From contig NZ_JABEQM010000011.1 in assembly GCF_014174155.1 (NCBI RefSeq), positions 62,001 through 126,000 of the forward strand: a DNA stretch of 64,000 nt, in the 5' to 3' direction. The translations under genes were made by a program, and so were the position numbers. The stretch is from Gluconacetobacter tumulisoli. Lineage in GTDB: Bacteria; Pseudomonadota; Alphaproteobacteria; Acetobacterales; Acetobacteraceae. The notes beneath the pieces are model-generated. The model saw only the letters and a list, made by a program, of their open reading frames with translations, did no database searches and was not told where the DNA came from. This document shows positions 6,892-14,546 of the stretch, piece by piece. Positions within the stretch are counted from its first letter, which is position 1; each line of letters starts with the position of its first letter.

Positions 6892-7034
6892 AGACTTATT
6901 CGGCAAAGATTGTTTTGAAAAATGGCAATGTTCAAGAAGTCCGCGTACAGGCTGACAATTCTCTGAACGCCAAGTCTCTCATAGACATGCAGTATGGCAA
7001 CCCGCAATATCTTTATCTTCCTCGCCTAGCCTGA
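6888..7034 (+). CDS. 48-aa protein of unknown function
   Basis: A GTG start overlaps the leader stop. The product opens VKTYSAKIVLKNGNVQEVRV and continues QADNSLNAKSLIDMQYG before ending LPRLA. The pattern of a beta hairpin followed by an amphipathic helix looks like a real small domain, not noise. It is followed six bases later by a strong hairpin, so transcription of a small unit with the upstream RNA segment and leader appears to end here. No characterised family is recognised. Expression probably depends on translational coupling, since no independent Shine-Dalgarno sequence is visible. Confidence 0.55.
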   Translation: MKTYSAKIVLKNGNVQEVRVQADNSLNAKSLIDMQYGNPQYLYLPRLA

Positions 7035-7039
7035 CAATA

Positions 7040-7061
7040 GACGGGCATAAATATGCCCGTC
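7040..7061 (+). terminator. Rho-independent-like terminator after the small unit
   Basis: A perfect 9-bp stem GACGGGCAT-AAAT-ATGCCCGTC followed by the T-rich TCATTTATT. It closes the small transcription unit carrying the candidate RNA, the leader and the 48-aa ORF. Confidence 0.7.
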
Positions 7062-7108
7062 TCATTTATTATAAATTACACGATGGAATGATTGTGCGGG
7101 AGTAGGGA

Positions 7109-7603
7109 ATGGCGAGCGTTAAAGAAACTCTTCAAGATTTATATAAACGTGCTGTTGAAGAGAGCTTGGGAGCCGTTGCAAAAATTGACGAATACGGGGA
7201 CATTGAATTTCGTATTTTGAGGTACGGTAATTTTGAAATCTCTATTCTTGAGGATGACCCAGAGTATTTTAGGATTTTATATGGGATTGGAAACCCAGAG
7301 GACTGCGAGTTGTCTGAGTATGACTTCCTTAAAATTGCAAATGATGCAAACAAGACGAAAAAAGCTATAAAAGTAAGGTGCTCAGAATACAAATCTACAA
7401 AAAATAAATATTTAATCGTATCTATTGAATCGTTTATCGCTGCACCAAACAAAATTCCCGACGAAAATTTGGTAAAATCGATAATTGAACGCTATATGTC
7501 AGCCCTTCAATTTGCTATCGACAAAATAAGCGAAAGCCTTTTTGAAGAAGACAAGAAAATAAAGGAAAATAAGGGGCCAAAAATGCTCTCTGGTCCTCGG
7601 TGA
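7109..7603 (+). CDS. Unknown alpha/beta cargo protein (164 aa)
   Basis: 164 aa, soluble, with charged helices at both ends and a central strand-rich part (IEFRILRYGNFEISIL, YFRILYGIG). The general pattern of helix, several strands and long C-terminal helix is reminiscent of small secretion-chaperone-like or YbjN-like folds, but I see no diagnostic motif. AT-rich like its neighbours. It follows the terminator at 7040-7061, so it probably has its own promoter, and 77 bases separate it from the next small gene. Function unknown. Confidence 0.5.
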   Translation: MASVKETLQDLYKRAVEESLGAVAKIDEYGDIEFRILRYGNFEISILEDDPEYFRILYGIGNPEDCELSEYDFLKIANDANKTKKAIKVRCSEYKSTKNKYLIVSIESFIAAPNKIPDENLVKSIIERYMSALQFAIDKISESLFEEDKKIKENKGPKMLSGPR

Positions 7604-7679
7604 TTTTCTGATCGCTGTGTGGCGGCCTATCTGTCCGTCACACACAAATATTGACGTGTTATCTCAATGGTGAAAACTA

Positions 7680-7904
7680 ATGATCCCGCTTATTATCGGA
7701 ATTTTCATTATTCTGTTTTTGGGATGGTGCAATTATCGCATCATGAAGGCAATTATATTGCCGAAAAAAAGATTTTTTATTGTCTCGAATGGAAAGAAAA
7801 TTGACCTTGATACTCCAGAAGGAGGGAGACTAATAAGCGAATTTGTCACCCGTGCGAACAAATTGAGAGAACAAAGAAAGAAAGTAAATCATTCTGGCGA
7901 ATGA
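7680..7904 (+). CDS. Small single-pass membrane protein (74 aa)
   Basis: 74 aa. An N-terminal transmembrane helix (IPLIIGIFIILFLGW) is followed by a basic cytoplasmic-type tail with SNGKKIDLDTPEGG and a charged helix rich in Lys/Arg. It lies on the same strand as the 164-aa gene. No family recognised. It could be a membrane anchor for that neighbour or a small toxin-like peptide; neither is supported beyond topology. Confidence 0.42.
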   Translation: MIPLIIGIFIILFLGWCNYRIMKAIILPKKRFFIVSNGKKIDLDTPEGGRLISEFVTRANKLREQRKKVNHSGE

Positions 7905-7913
7905 TATTTTAAT

Positions 7914-8054
7914 TTAATTGGAAGAATCGTCCTCTTTTTCGTCCTTTGGCTGTTTCATAACCCTTTTTGCCTTCAGCAATTGACGCAAAACGTCCTCCAG
8001 AGGACGTTTCTCTTCCTCGTAGTCGGATAAATCAGGTTTAGGTTTTTTCTCCAT
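7914..8054 (-). CDS. 46-aa charged protein coupled to the IS1595 transposase gene
   Basis: 46 aa starting MEKKPKPDLSDYEEEKRPL, highly charged, ending KEDDSSN. Its ATG shares the last A of the transposase stop (TAATG on the minus strand), so translation would pass directly from the transposase to this ORF. It was probably carried by the IS1595-type element as a passenger. A helix (LEDVLRQLLKAKRVM) is the only structure visible. Function unknown. Confidence 0.5.
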   Translation of the reverse strand: MEKKPKPDLSDYEEEKRPLEDVLRQLLKAKRVMKQPKDEKEDDSSN

Positions 8055-8680
8055 TAATCAGTCCTTTTAATCCGTCGATAGGTCAACCGCTTGCCTTCGG
8101 CCTGCTTGATCGCTGCATTCATACGCATCGTATCATCCACACCCAGCTTAATCCGGTTATTATAGCGGAAATCAAATTCAGCCAAATAGCGGTGAAGATG
8201 GTTTTCTCCACAGTGCTGATAGATGCCTTTGAAGCCTCGTTTGAAAATCGAGAAAAACCCTTCAATCGTATTTGTATGGGCATCCCCGCGAACATATTCA
8301 TTTGCGCTGTGATTAACGGATTGATGCTCCTGATAATCCTTTCCCAATTTGGTATAAATGGAGGATTCATCCGTCATCAAACGAGTCTCTTTATCGATAT
8401 TCGCCTGCGTAATAGGTGCCACGGTTGCGGCGGTGGCCTTATCGATGTGAAAAGACCGAACTTTTCCACCACGTTCAACGAGGCTCACAACAGCCCGTTT
8501 ATGAGCATATCCCCGACGAACGGGAATTCCAGCCTTCCTACCGATATAGGTTTCATCAGCTTCAACCACCTTCCCTGAACCACCCATAGGGGAAAAGGTT
8601 TCGGTTCTCATGGCTTCCCGAATTCGGTGAGTCATAAACCAAGCGGTTTTATAGGTTACGTCCAAAACCTGGACTGACTG
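8054..8680 (-). pseudogene. IS1595-family transposase, 5' end lost
   Basis: About 208 codons of the DDE_Tnp_IS1595 domain remain: VTYKTAWFMTHRIREAM, the first catalytic acid in VVEADETYIG, the second in LMTDESSIY, and the C-terminal EGFFSIFKRG with YLAEFDFRYNNR. Typical members are about 300 aa with an N-terminal zinc-binding and HTH region, which is missing. The homologous frame stops at about 8680, where the IS3-type element begins, and no N-terminal part appears beyond that element. The open frame nominally begins at a TTG (8665), but the gene is surely inactive as a transposase. Confidence 0.82.
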
Positions 8681-8703
8681 CGATGATTGGTCCGGTTTTA
8701 TAG

Positions 8704-9582
8704 TTAGTTGATATGCGCTTCTGATGCCAGCCTGGCCGGGAGGTGAAGCGCAGCGGAACCGAGCGGCCAGGCTGGCACTTTGATTGTTTCTGGCGCTGGC
8801 GGGCGGTATTGCAGGCTGCTGTGTGGGCGCATCCGATTGTAATGCTCACGCCACCAGCCGGTGACGATTCCTACCTCCTCAAGGCTGTAGAAGATCTCGC
8901 CATTGAGCAGCTCGTCCCGCAGACGGGCATTGAAGCTCTCGATGTAGCCGTTTTCCCAAGGGCTGCCGGGTTCGATGTAGAGAGTGATGACACCCAGCCG
9001 GCCCAACCATTCGCGCACCGCGTTGGCGACGAATTCGGGGCCGTTATCAGATCGAATATGCCCAGGCGGCCCATGCTCGATGAACAGATCGGCCAGCACG
9101 TCGATCACGTCGTTCGATCGAAACCGCCGCAGCGGCACCATTGCCAGACATTCCCGGCTGAACTCGTCGATGATGTTGAGCATCCGATATCTGCGGCCGT
9201 TGTGCGTCCGATCTTCGACGAAGTCATAGGACCACACGTGCCCACGATGCTGTGGGCGCAGCCGGATACACGATCCATCGCCCAGCCATAGCCGACGCCG
9301 TTTCGGTTGCCTCTTCGGAACTTTGAGACCCTCCCGCCGCCAGATCCGCTCGACCACCGACAGGCTGACCTGCCAGCCAGCACGCCCCAGAAGAGCATGG
9401 ATGCGGCGATAGCCATAGCGGCCGTAATCCTTGGCCAGCGCGATGATATCGGCCGTCAGTCGATGCTCGTCGGTATCATCCTTTGGCAGATGACGCTGTG
9501 TCGAGCGGTGCTGGCCAAGCACCCGGCAGGTCCGCCGTTCCGATACCGGCCAATGCACGACGGACCTGTGCGATCGCCTCAC
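8704..9582 (-). CDS. IS3-family transposase OrfB (integrase-core)
   Basis: A frame of about 290 codons holding an HTH-linked segment (VSERRTCRVLGQHRSTQR), an HTH_21-like part (YGYRRIHALLGRAGW) and an rve integrase core with the DDE triad: D in YDFVEDRT, D in RSDNGPEF and E in WENGYIESFN. It ends with a normal RPHSSLQYRPPAP tail. The start is uncertain, because IS3 elements usually make OrfAB by -1 frameshifting. Here the -1 frame after orfA reads LSPSRRREAIAQVRRAL and then departs from the orfB frame near 9545. A one-base insertion (TTGG for TTG) would explain this, so the copy may be defective. Confidence 0.85.
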   Translation of the reverse strand: MRRSHRSVVHWPVSERRTCRVLGQHRSTQRHLPKDDTDEHRLTADIIALAKDYGRYGYRRIHALLGRAGWQVSLSVVERIWRREGLKVPKRQPKRRRLWLGDGSCIRLRPQHRGHVWSYDFVEDRTHNGRRYRMLNIIDEFSRECLAMVPLRRFRSNDVIDVLADLFIEHGPPGHIRSDNGPEFVANAVREWLGRLGVITLYIEPGSPWENGYIESFNARLRDELLNGEIFYSLEEVGIVTGWWREHYNRMRPHSSLQYRPPAPETIKVPAWPLGSAALHLPARLASEAHIN

Positions 9583-9597
9583 GGCGACGGGAGGGGC

Positions 9598-9876
9598 TCA
9601 AAAAGTCAGTTTCGACGCCTCTTGCAGGATCGCCTTGTCCAGTGCGAGATCCGCCACCAGCTTCTTCAATCGAGCATTTTCCCGCTCCAGATCCTTCATG
9701 CGACGCGCCTGATCCACCTTCAGGCCGCCATATTCCTTGCGCCACCGATACAGCGTCTGTTCAGCGATGCCGACCTGTCGACACGCTTCCACCGCCGTCG
9801 CACCTCGGCCAACGTGCACATCCACCTCACGCAGCTTCGCGATGATCTGCTCAGGCGTAAAACGTTGACGTCCCAT
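9598..9876 (-). CDS. IS3-family OrfA (HTH protein)
   Basis: 92 aa from the ATG at 9876, six bases after GGAGG. It has the transposase_8 HTH (FTPEQIIAKLREVDVHVGRG, GIAEQTLYRWRKEYGG) followed by a leucine-zipper-like helix (DLERENARLKKLVADLALDK). It ends KLTF-TGA; an ACTTTTTGA run just at the stop is a plausible -1 slip site for making OrfAB. An in-frame ATG 12 bases upstream is less well served by a ribosome site. Confidence 0.85.
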   Translation of the reverse strand: MGRQRFTPEQIIAKLREVDVHVGRGATAVEACRQVGIAEQTLYRWRKEYGGLKVDQARRMKDLERENARLKKLVADLALDKAILQEASKLTF

Positions 9877-10208
9877 ATAATCCTCCAATCCTTATGCCCC
9901 ATAGGGCTCTCCTTAGAATTGGACCAGTTTTCTCAAGGCAGACCAGTCGCGGCCGTCAGCTACTGGTTATGAGTCCGGGCCCTAACCTCGGACACCTGCT
10001 CCAGAGGGTAATTCATACACGACTCTCGACCCTGCGGGAGAACTGATCCCAATCAAAAGCGCACCCGACGGACCAAGCGTCTACGCCTTCACCCGGCCAA
10101 TCGGGTGTGCGATCCCGCGCGACTTGAACAGCACGTTGGACACAGAACGGATGCAAATGATACGATTCCGACATGACAGGCGATGCGCGACGACGTAGGA
10201 GAACAACG

Positions 10209-10682
10209 ATGCCGACCGATGATGTCCGCCACATCCGGTCTCATCGGCCATGGTCCGTATTGCTGCTGGGTTTTGCGAGCGTCACGACGGGTGCGGTGAT
10301 GGTGCTGCCCGCAGTCTTCTCCGCTCTCTTCTTCCTGGTTTCTCCGTTTCCTGTGGGGGCGATCCTGCATGGAACAACGATGATGTTCGTGGTGGTGGTT
10401 GAACTGCTTTTCGGTGTTCCGTCCCTGATCAGCCTTGGCAGGTCGTTTCGGGAATTCGCCGTCGGCATCCGGGAACACAGCCAGGCGTCCGCCGGCTTGA
10501 TGACGTTGAGCGTGTTCGGCATCTGTGGCGCAGGGGCGATGTTCTTTCCCATATTCCATGGGGTGGCGCAGATCGTGTTTCTGGCGAACCTGACCGTCGG
10601 CCTGTTTCTTCTCGGTCGCACGGCCCTGATCGTTTGCCGCGGTTCAGAAGACCGGCGATCCCGGCCCGATGTTTTGGGGTAG
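10209..10682 (+). CDS. Four-helix integral membrane protein, unknown
   Basis: 157 aa from the ATG at 10209, preceded by TAGGAG. Four hydrophobic segments are visible: WSVLLLGFASVTTGAVMVLP, LFFLVSPFPVGAIL through the next helix TMMFVVVVELLFGV, LMTLSVFGICGAGAMFFPIF, and IVFLANLTVGLFLLG. The C-terminal tail is basic. GC content returns to chromosomal levels here. It lies between the IS3 element and the integrase, so it is island cargo or a displaced gene. The 260 bases before it hold no recognisable gene. No family assigned. Confidence 0.6.
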   Translation: MPTDDVRHIRSHRPWSVLLLGFASVTTGAVMVLPAVFSALFFLVSPFPVGAILHGTTMMFVVVVELLFGVPSLISLGRSFREFAVGIREHSQASAGLMTLSVFGICGAGAMFFPIFHGVAQIVFLANLTVGLFLLGRTALIVCRGSEDRRSRPDVLG

Positions 10683-10823
10683 CCATTCACCCAGGATCCG
10701 AGCATACGGGTGGCACTGAGCCCGGACGAAATTCCCCAGCCCGCCACCGATAAACGGTAGTTTTCTTCGGGTTTCATGGCGGGCGAGATGAGGGCGTACC
10801 GTCGCGCGATCGACGTCCGGCGC

Positions 10824-12053
10824 TCAGGATGTCTGGTCATCCCCCTTCTGGGCCGGTGCCAGCACCCAGCGCGCCCAGTCATCCATCATCTGCCGGCGCT
10901 TCTCGAACAGATCCCCGCGGCGATAGGCAGCCTCGACCTTGTCCCCGATCGCGTGCGTCAGGGCCATCTCAGCCACCTCACGGGGATAGTCGGTTTCCTC
11001 GGCCGCCCAGTCGCGGAAGGTGGAACGCAAGCCATGGACCGTCACGTCATTTGCATCGGCTGCAGCGTGCAGAGCTTTCGAGAGCGCCACGTCTGACAAG
11101 GGCTTCCCGCGCTTCTGGCCAGCGAACACCAGGTCACCGGCTCTCGTGTCACGTAGCGGCTTGACCTCGCGCAAGATCGCCAGCGCACTCTCGGACAACG
11201 GCACACGATGCTCCCGGGCCATTTTCATCCGCTCGGCCGGCACGATCCAGACCTTGCCCTTGATGTCGATCTCGGACCAGACCGCCCCGCGGGCCTCCAT
11301 TGAACGGCAGGCCGTCAGGCAGACGAACCGAACAGCTTTGGCAGACACACCCCGGGAAGCCGCCAGGCGCTGCATCACCCCACCGATATCCTTCCGATCG
11401 ACAGCCGCATGATGCTCGATCTGTGCGACCTTGGACGGGCATGGCAAGATATTGGCCAGATGTCCCTTCCATCGGGCCGGGCTCTCCCCAGACCGCCATC
11501 CATGGGTACGAGCATAATCGAGGATGCTTTCTATTCGCCCACGAATCCGCGTTGCGGTTTCCGTCTTCGTCGACCAGATCGGCCGCAGGACAGTGAGCAC
11601 GTCTTCGGTTGAAACCGCAGCGACCGGCTTTTTCCTCAGAGTGGGATATGCGTGCTGAGACAGGGAGTTCGTCCAGATGGACACCACGCGCGGATCACGC
11701 CATCCTGGCGCCTGCTACTTGATATAGCGGGTAGCGACCTGCTCGAAGGTCAGGCCCACCTCTTTCCGACGCTCGGCCTTCTTTTCTCGCCGCGCGTCGA
11801 TGGGGTCGGTTCCGTCGCTCGCCAGCTTGCGCGCTGCTGCGGCCCGGATCCTCGCGTCGGCCAGACCGACCTCACGAGCAGAGCCGATTCCCATCTCTCG
11901 GGCTTTCCCGGTGGTCGGGCTGGTGTAGCGGAAGGACCAGGCGCGGGTATTGCCCTTCACCGTCAGCCACAGATTGCCACCATCGCAATAGACCCCATCC
12001 GTCAGAGACGCGACGGTACGGACGGTCAGGCGATTCGCGACGATCTTGGGCAT
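10824..12053 (-). pseudogene. P4-type tyrosine recombinase (integrase) interrupted by an in-frame TAG
   Basis: 410 codons in one frame. The first 112 (12053-11718) are the DUF4102 N-terminal domain (LTDGVYCDGGNLWLTVKG, YTSPTTGKAREMGIGSA). A TAG at 11717-11715 follows RYIK, and the same frame continues QAPGWRDPRVVSIWTNSLSQ into the catalytic domain. That domain keeps the arginine in TACRSMEAR, the HGLRSTFRDWA box, LTHAIGDKVE and the tyrosine in AAYRRGDL. It is therefore a single nonsense mutation, or the codon is suppressed. Otherwise length and order are normal for island integrases at tRNA genes. The gene reads away from attR at 12233, as is usual. Confidence 0.9.
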
Positions 12054-12232
12054 GGCTCATGCTACCACGCCCGTGCCTCCATTCCACCAGACCCACGATG
12101 CGAAACCAATGAACAGACCCATGAAAGAAAACTGCACCGCGGAGAACAGCTACGGACACACGCGGACGTGATGAACAAAATACGTCATTGAATCATCGTG
12201 TTATTTGGACAGTAGCGAACAGTGGCGGACTC

Positions 12233-12258
12233 AGGTTCGAATCCTTTCGAGTCCGCCA
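12233..12258 (+). repeat. attR: 26-bp copy of the tRNA-Arg 3' end
   Basis: Identical to 1512-1537; with that repeat it brackets the island. Here it lies within an inverted repeat, GGCGGACTC at 12224-12232 and GAGTCCGCC at 12249-12257, separated by 16 bases. This could present symmetrical core sites to the recombinase. It is not a second tRNA gene, as the 5' part is absent. Confidence 0.92.
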
Positions 12259-12640
12259 GATTTTCCAAAATTTATATATTAAATCAGTCGGTTAGACTGG
12301 TCGCGTCGATATGGAACATGGGTTGGACAGAGACCAGTACGGATGCCTGCTAACAATCGTCAGGCTACGACCTTCCCCAGGCACCGATAGACGTCCGTCC
12401 GATCCCCAGCCGCTTGGTGATCTCGGTGGGACTGCCCTCTCGACCGCCAGTTTCCGAACCTCGTCAGCCTGCGACTACGTGGCGGATTTCCGGCCCAGAT
12501 CATGGTCAATGTCATGACCATCGGCGGCATCCAGGCCTGACGCAGGCCGCGATTTCCGATCTGGTCGGCGTTCCGGTGGTGACCTGGCGGAATTGGGAAC
12601 AAGGCCGCGCAACGGTCCTGTGGTGCGGACGCTGCCGCGC
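12259..12640. pseudogene. Relics of an older copy of the island's left end
   Basis: The DNA right of attR repeats, in degraded form, what lies right of attL. First comes the AT-rich stretch with 'ACATGGGTT', then the resolvase HTH end (CACCGATAGACG, CCCAGCCGCTTGG, ATCTCGGTGGG at 12380-12430). At 12503-12535 the first codons of a hicB-like gene follow, sharing ATGTCATGACCATCGGCGGC with 2341-2360. Next is an XRE-type HTH relic (GLTQAAISDLVGVPVVTW, RNWEQGRA) at about 12530-12605. No frame is intact. The rest, to 12739, shows nothing. Confidence 0.75.
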
Positions 12641-12739
12641 GTGCTCTGGCGTGAGTCGGATGCAGTCAAGCGGCCCATGGTTGCGGCGCGCCCATGGTCG
12701 GACCAACGGCGCGCCTTTCCGTCAGTGCGGGCGATTATT

Positions 12740-13324
12740 TCAGTCGCCTTGCGCGCAGGCTTCCAGAAATCCTTCAATATCGTCATTCATCAGCTTCGGC
12801 AGACGCTGGCGCAGCAGTTCCTCCGGCCAGTTCCACCAGGCGATCTGGAGAAGACGCGCGACGATGGGCTCGGCAAAGCGGCTGCGGATGATCCGAGCCG
12901 GATTGCCACCCACGATCGCATAGGTCGGCACGTCCTTCGTCACGATCGCGCCGGCGGCAATGATGGCGCCAGAGCCAATCGTCACCCCCGACATGATGAC
13001 AGCGCGCGCCCCGATCCAGACATCATGGCCGATGACGATATCGCCTCGTGAACTGTGATCGTCCGTGCCATCGGCGGCTTCCGGCCAGAAATGCGAGAGT
13101 GTCTTGAAGGGATAGGTGGTCACCGTGTCCGGTCGGTGGTTCCCCAGAATCATTAGCACGCCCGGCCCGATGGAACAGAAGCGCCCGATTTCGAGGGACG
13201 CGTATTCGGCTTCGATGACCGTCGGGGATCCGTAAGTATGTTCCCCGATCTTCCAACCCCATTCAGCAATCTGATAGGCCAGAGCATAATGCGTGAGCGA
13301 GGCGAAGACGTTCTTTCCAAACAT
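12740..13324 (-). CDS. CatB-type xenobiotic O-acetyltransferase (left-handed beta-helix)
   Basis: 194 aa. The C-terminal half carries hexapeptide repeats ([36 protein letters not shown]) and the [12 protein letters not shown] end typical of the CatB / Vat family. An N-terminal core with [16 protein letters not shown] and [12 protein letters not shown] contains the histidine often used as base. Such enzymes transfer acetyl from acetyl-CoA to a hydroxyl on antibiotics or sugars; the substrate cannot be told. It is the first intact gene right of the island relics and reads toward them. Confidence 0.82.
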   Translation of the reverse strand: MFGKNVFASLTHYALAYQIAEWGWKIGEHTYGSPTVIEAEYASLEIGRFCSIGPGVLMILGNHRPDTVTTYPFKTLSHFWPEAADGTDDHSSRGDIVIGHDVWIGARAVIMSGVTIGSGAIIAAGAIVTKDVPTYAIVGGNPARIIRSRFAEPIVARLLQIAWWNWPEELLRQRLPKLMNDDIEGFLEACAQGD

Positions 13325-13695
13325 GGTGGGGATCCTTCGTCGTGAGCCAGAAGCACCGTGGCGAAATCACTCGTCCGGCTTCCTCAACCTGATCCCAGCC
13401 CCACCGCCGTTCTCGGCGATGAATGCGATACCGGCGCCTTCCGGGGACCGGGCAGATGGTGCAGGGACAAGAGGGCTTCGCCGCGCTGGACGCGGGAAGG
13501 GTGGCACGTGGGGGCCATTTTGTCATCTTGTGACAAGGTGGCCGGATGGAAGGGACAGGAGCCTTCCCAGCCAGTCCGGCCACAGCCGAAGCGGAGTTTC
13601 GGCAATGGCTAAACATGCCCTTTGCGGACCTGGCCTCCGCTCATCCCCTCCGGTCCGTCATGAGGATGTTGCGACGGATCAGCGCGGTCTTTCTC
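13325..13695. other. Intergenic stretch without a recognisable gene
   Basis: 371 bases between the acetyltransferase start and the end of the disordered protein gene. Open frames here lack ribosome sites and protein-like composition. The promoter of the acetyltransferase should lie at its left side. Confidence 0.5.
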
Positions 13696-14067
13696 CTAAT
13701 CAAGCCGCGTCGGAACCGGTCGCTCATCCGGATCCGGCGCCGGCTCCTCCGGATCCCGGTCCGGTTCATCGGATGGGGGGTCCGAAGGTTTCGGGACGCC
13801 TGACAGCGGACGACGATCCCAGTCACTCTCGTCATCATGTCCGTTGCTCTCGTCTTCGCCCTCGCCTTCTTCTTCGTCATCGTCTTCCGGGCGGGGATGA
13901 CGAGGCGGAAGCGGGGCCGATGTCCCGTCGAAAAACGCCGGTCGCGGATCCATCCACGATTCGCGATTGCCCGTCTTCTCGGGGATCGGCTCTTCCGCAG
14001 GTTCCGGCCGGGGCGCGTCCGGATCGGGGAAGGCACCATCCTCAGGCTTCGGCCGTTGGTCGCTCAT
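13696..14067 (-). CDS. Disordered Pro/Asp/Glu-rich protein (123 aa)
   Basis: 123 aa with almost no hydrophobic core: proline, Asp and Glu dominate, with an acidic run near residues 83-92 (DDDEEEGEGEDESN) and many PxP and DPD steps. AGGAGG stands well placed before the ATG, so it is likely translated. No signal peptide, so it is probably a cytoplasmic unstructured protein; charge-rich proteins of this sort may act in stress tolerance or as linkers. No family recognised. Confidence 0.55.
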   Translation of the reverse strand: MSDQRPKPEDGAFPDPDAPRPEPAEEPIPEKTGNRESWMDPRPAFFDGTSAPLPPRHPRPEDDDEEEGEGEDESNGHDDESDWDRRPLSGVPKPSDPPSDEPDRDPEEPAPDPDERPVPTRLD

Positions 14068-14546
14068 GGCATTCCTCCTGTGTGGGAGGGCAACACCGAT
14101 CGGATGAATTGGTTCCGGGCTCTACCGCCCTCCATGCGATCTTCCACCTGTCCTTCAGGCGCGGCGATAGCGGCTGCTGAAGCAGCCGAAGACCTTCCGT
14201 AATGAGTCAAGCTGGAATCGCTTGCCTGTTGTGAATAGTTTCCGTGATGGGCCCTTCATAAAAGCGTAACAGAATCAAGGTCGATTCTACGTCGGGTGCA
14301 CATTGATCGATTATTGGCGGGAAACCGCCGATTTCATGCTTCCCGGAAACAGATGCCGCGACATCCTTATCCACAGATTCCGGGGGTACCCCTGTGGGTA
14401 AGTCTGTAGATAGTTTTGGCAGGGTCTGGATGAGCCAAGCCGGACATCGCATTTCCCGGTTTGTTCTCGCGGGGCCCGTCAGGCGACCAGACGCTTCCCC
14501 GTCCGGACCGACGGCCGCCACGAAGGTGCATTTTCCCCAAGGGCTC
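14068..14546. other. Intergenic stretch with an inverted pair of DnaA-box-like sites
   Basis: 479 bases between the disordered protein and the end of gspK, without a convincing gene. At 14367-14376 stands TTATCCACAG and at 14391-14401 its near inverse, CCTGTGGGTAA; the centre GGGGTACCCC (14383-14392) is itself a perfect palindrome. TTATCCACA is the DnaA-box consensus, but two boxes alone are weak evidence for replication control. Confidence 0.4.

Larger units (their letters stand above)
8681..9945 (-). mobile_element. IS3-family insertion sequence
   Basis: About 1.26 kb containing orfA and orfB on the minus strand. Both ends carry TGGTCC-type sequences in inverted orientation (near 8689 and near 9925), which I take as the terminal repeats, but exact ends and a target duplication could not be fixed by eye. 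It has cut into the IS1595-type element, giving a nested IS pair. Outer limits are approximate to about 20 bases. Confidence 0.65.

Noticed and set aside
4003-8054. A complete known defence system (restriction-modification, CBASS, BREX)
   Set aside because: No methyltransferase, nucleotidyltransferase, helicase or nuclease set is visible beyond the single HEPN-like protein.
10824-11687. Independent short integrase gene starting at 11687
   Set aside because: The frame continues upstream through one TAG into the N-terminal DUF4102 domain; it is one interrupted gene.
12224-12258. Second tRNA gene
   Set aside because: Only the 3' 26 bases of tRNA-Arg are present, without D and anticodon arms; it is the attR repeat.
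14207-14521. 104-aa minus-strand protein between gspK and the disordered protein gene
   Set aside because: No ribosome site, mixed composition and no family resemblance; it spans the DnaA-box-like dyad.
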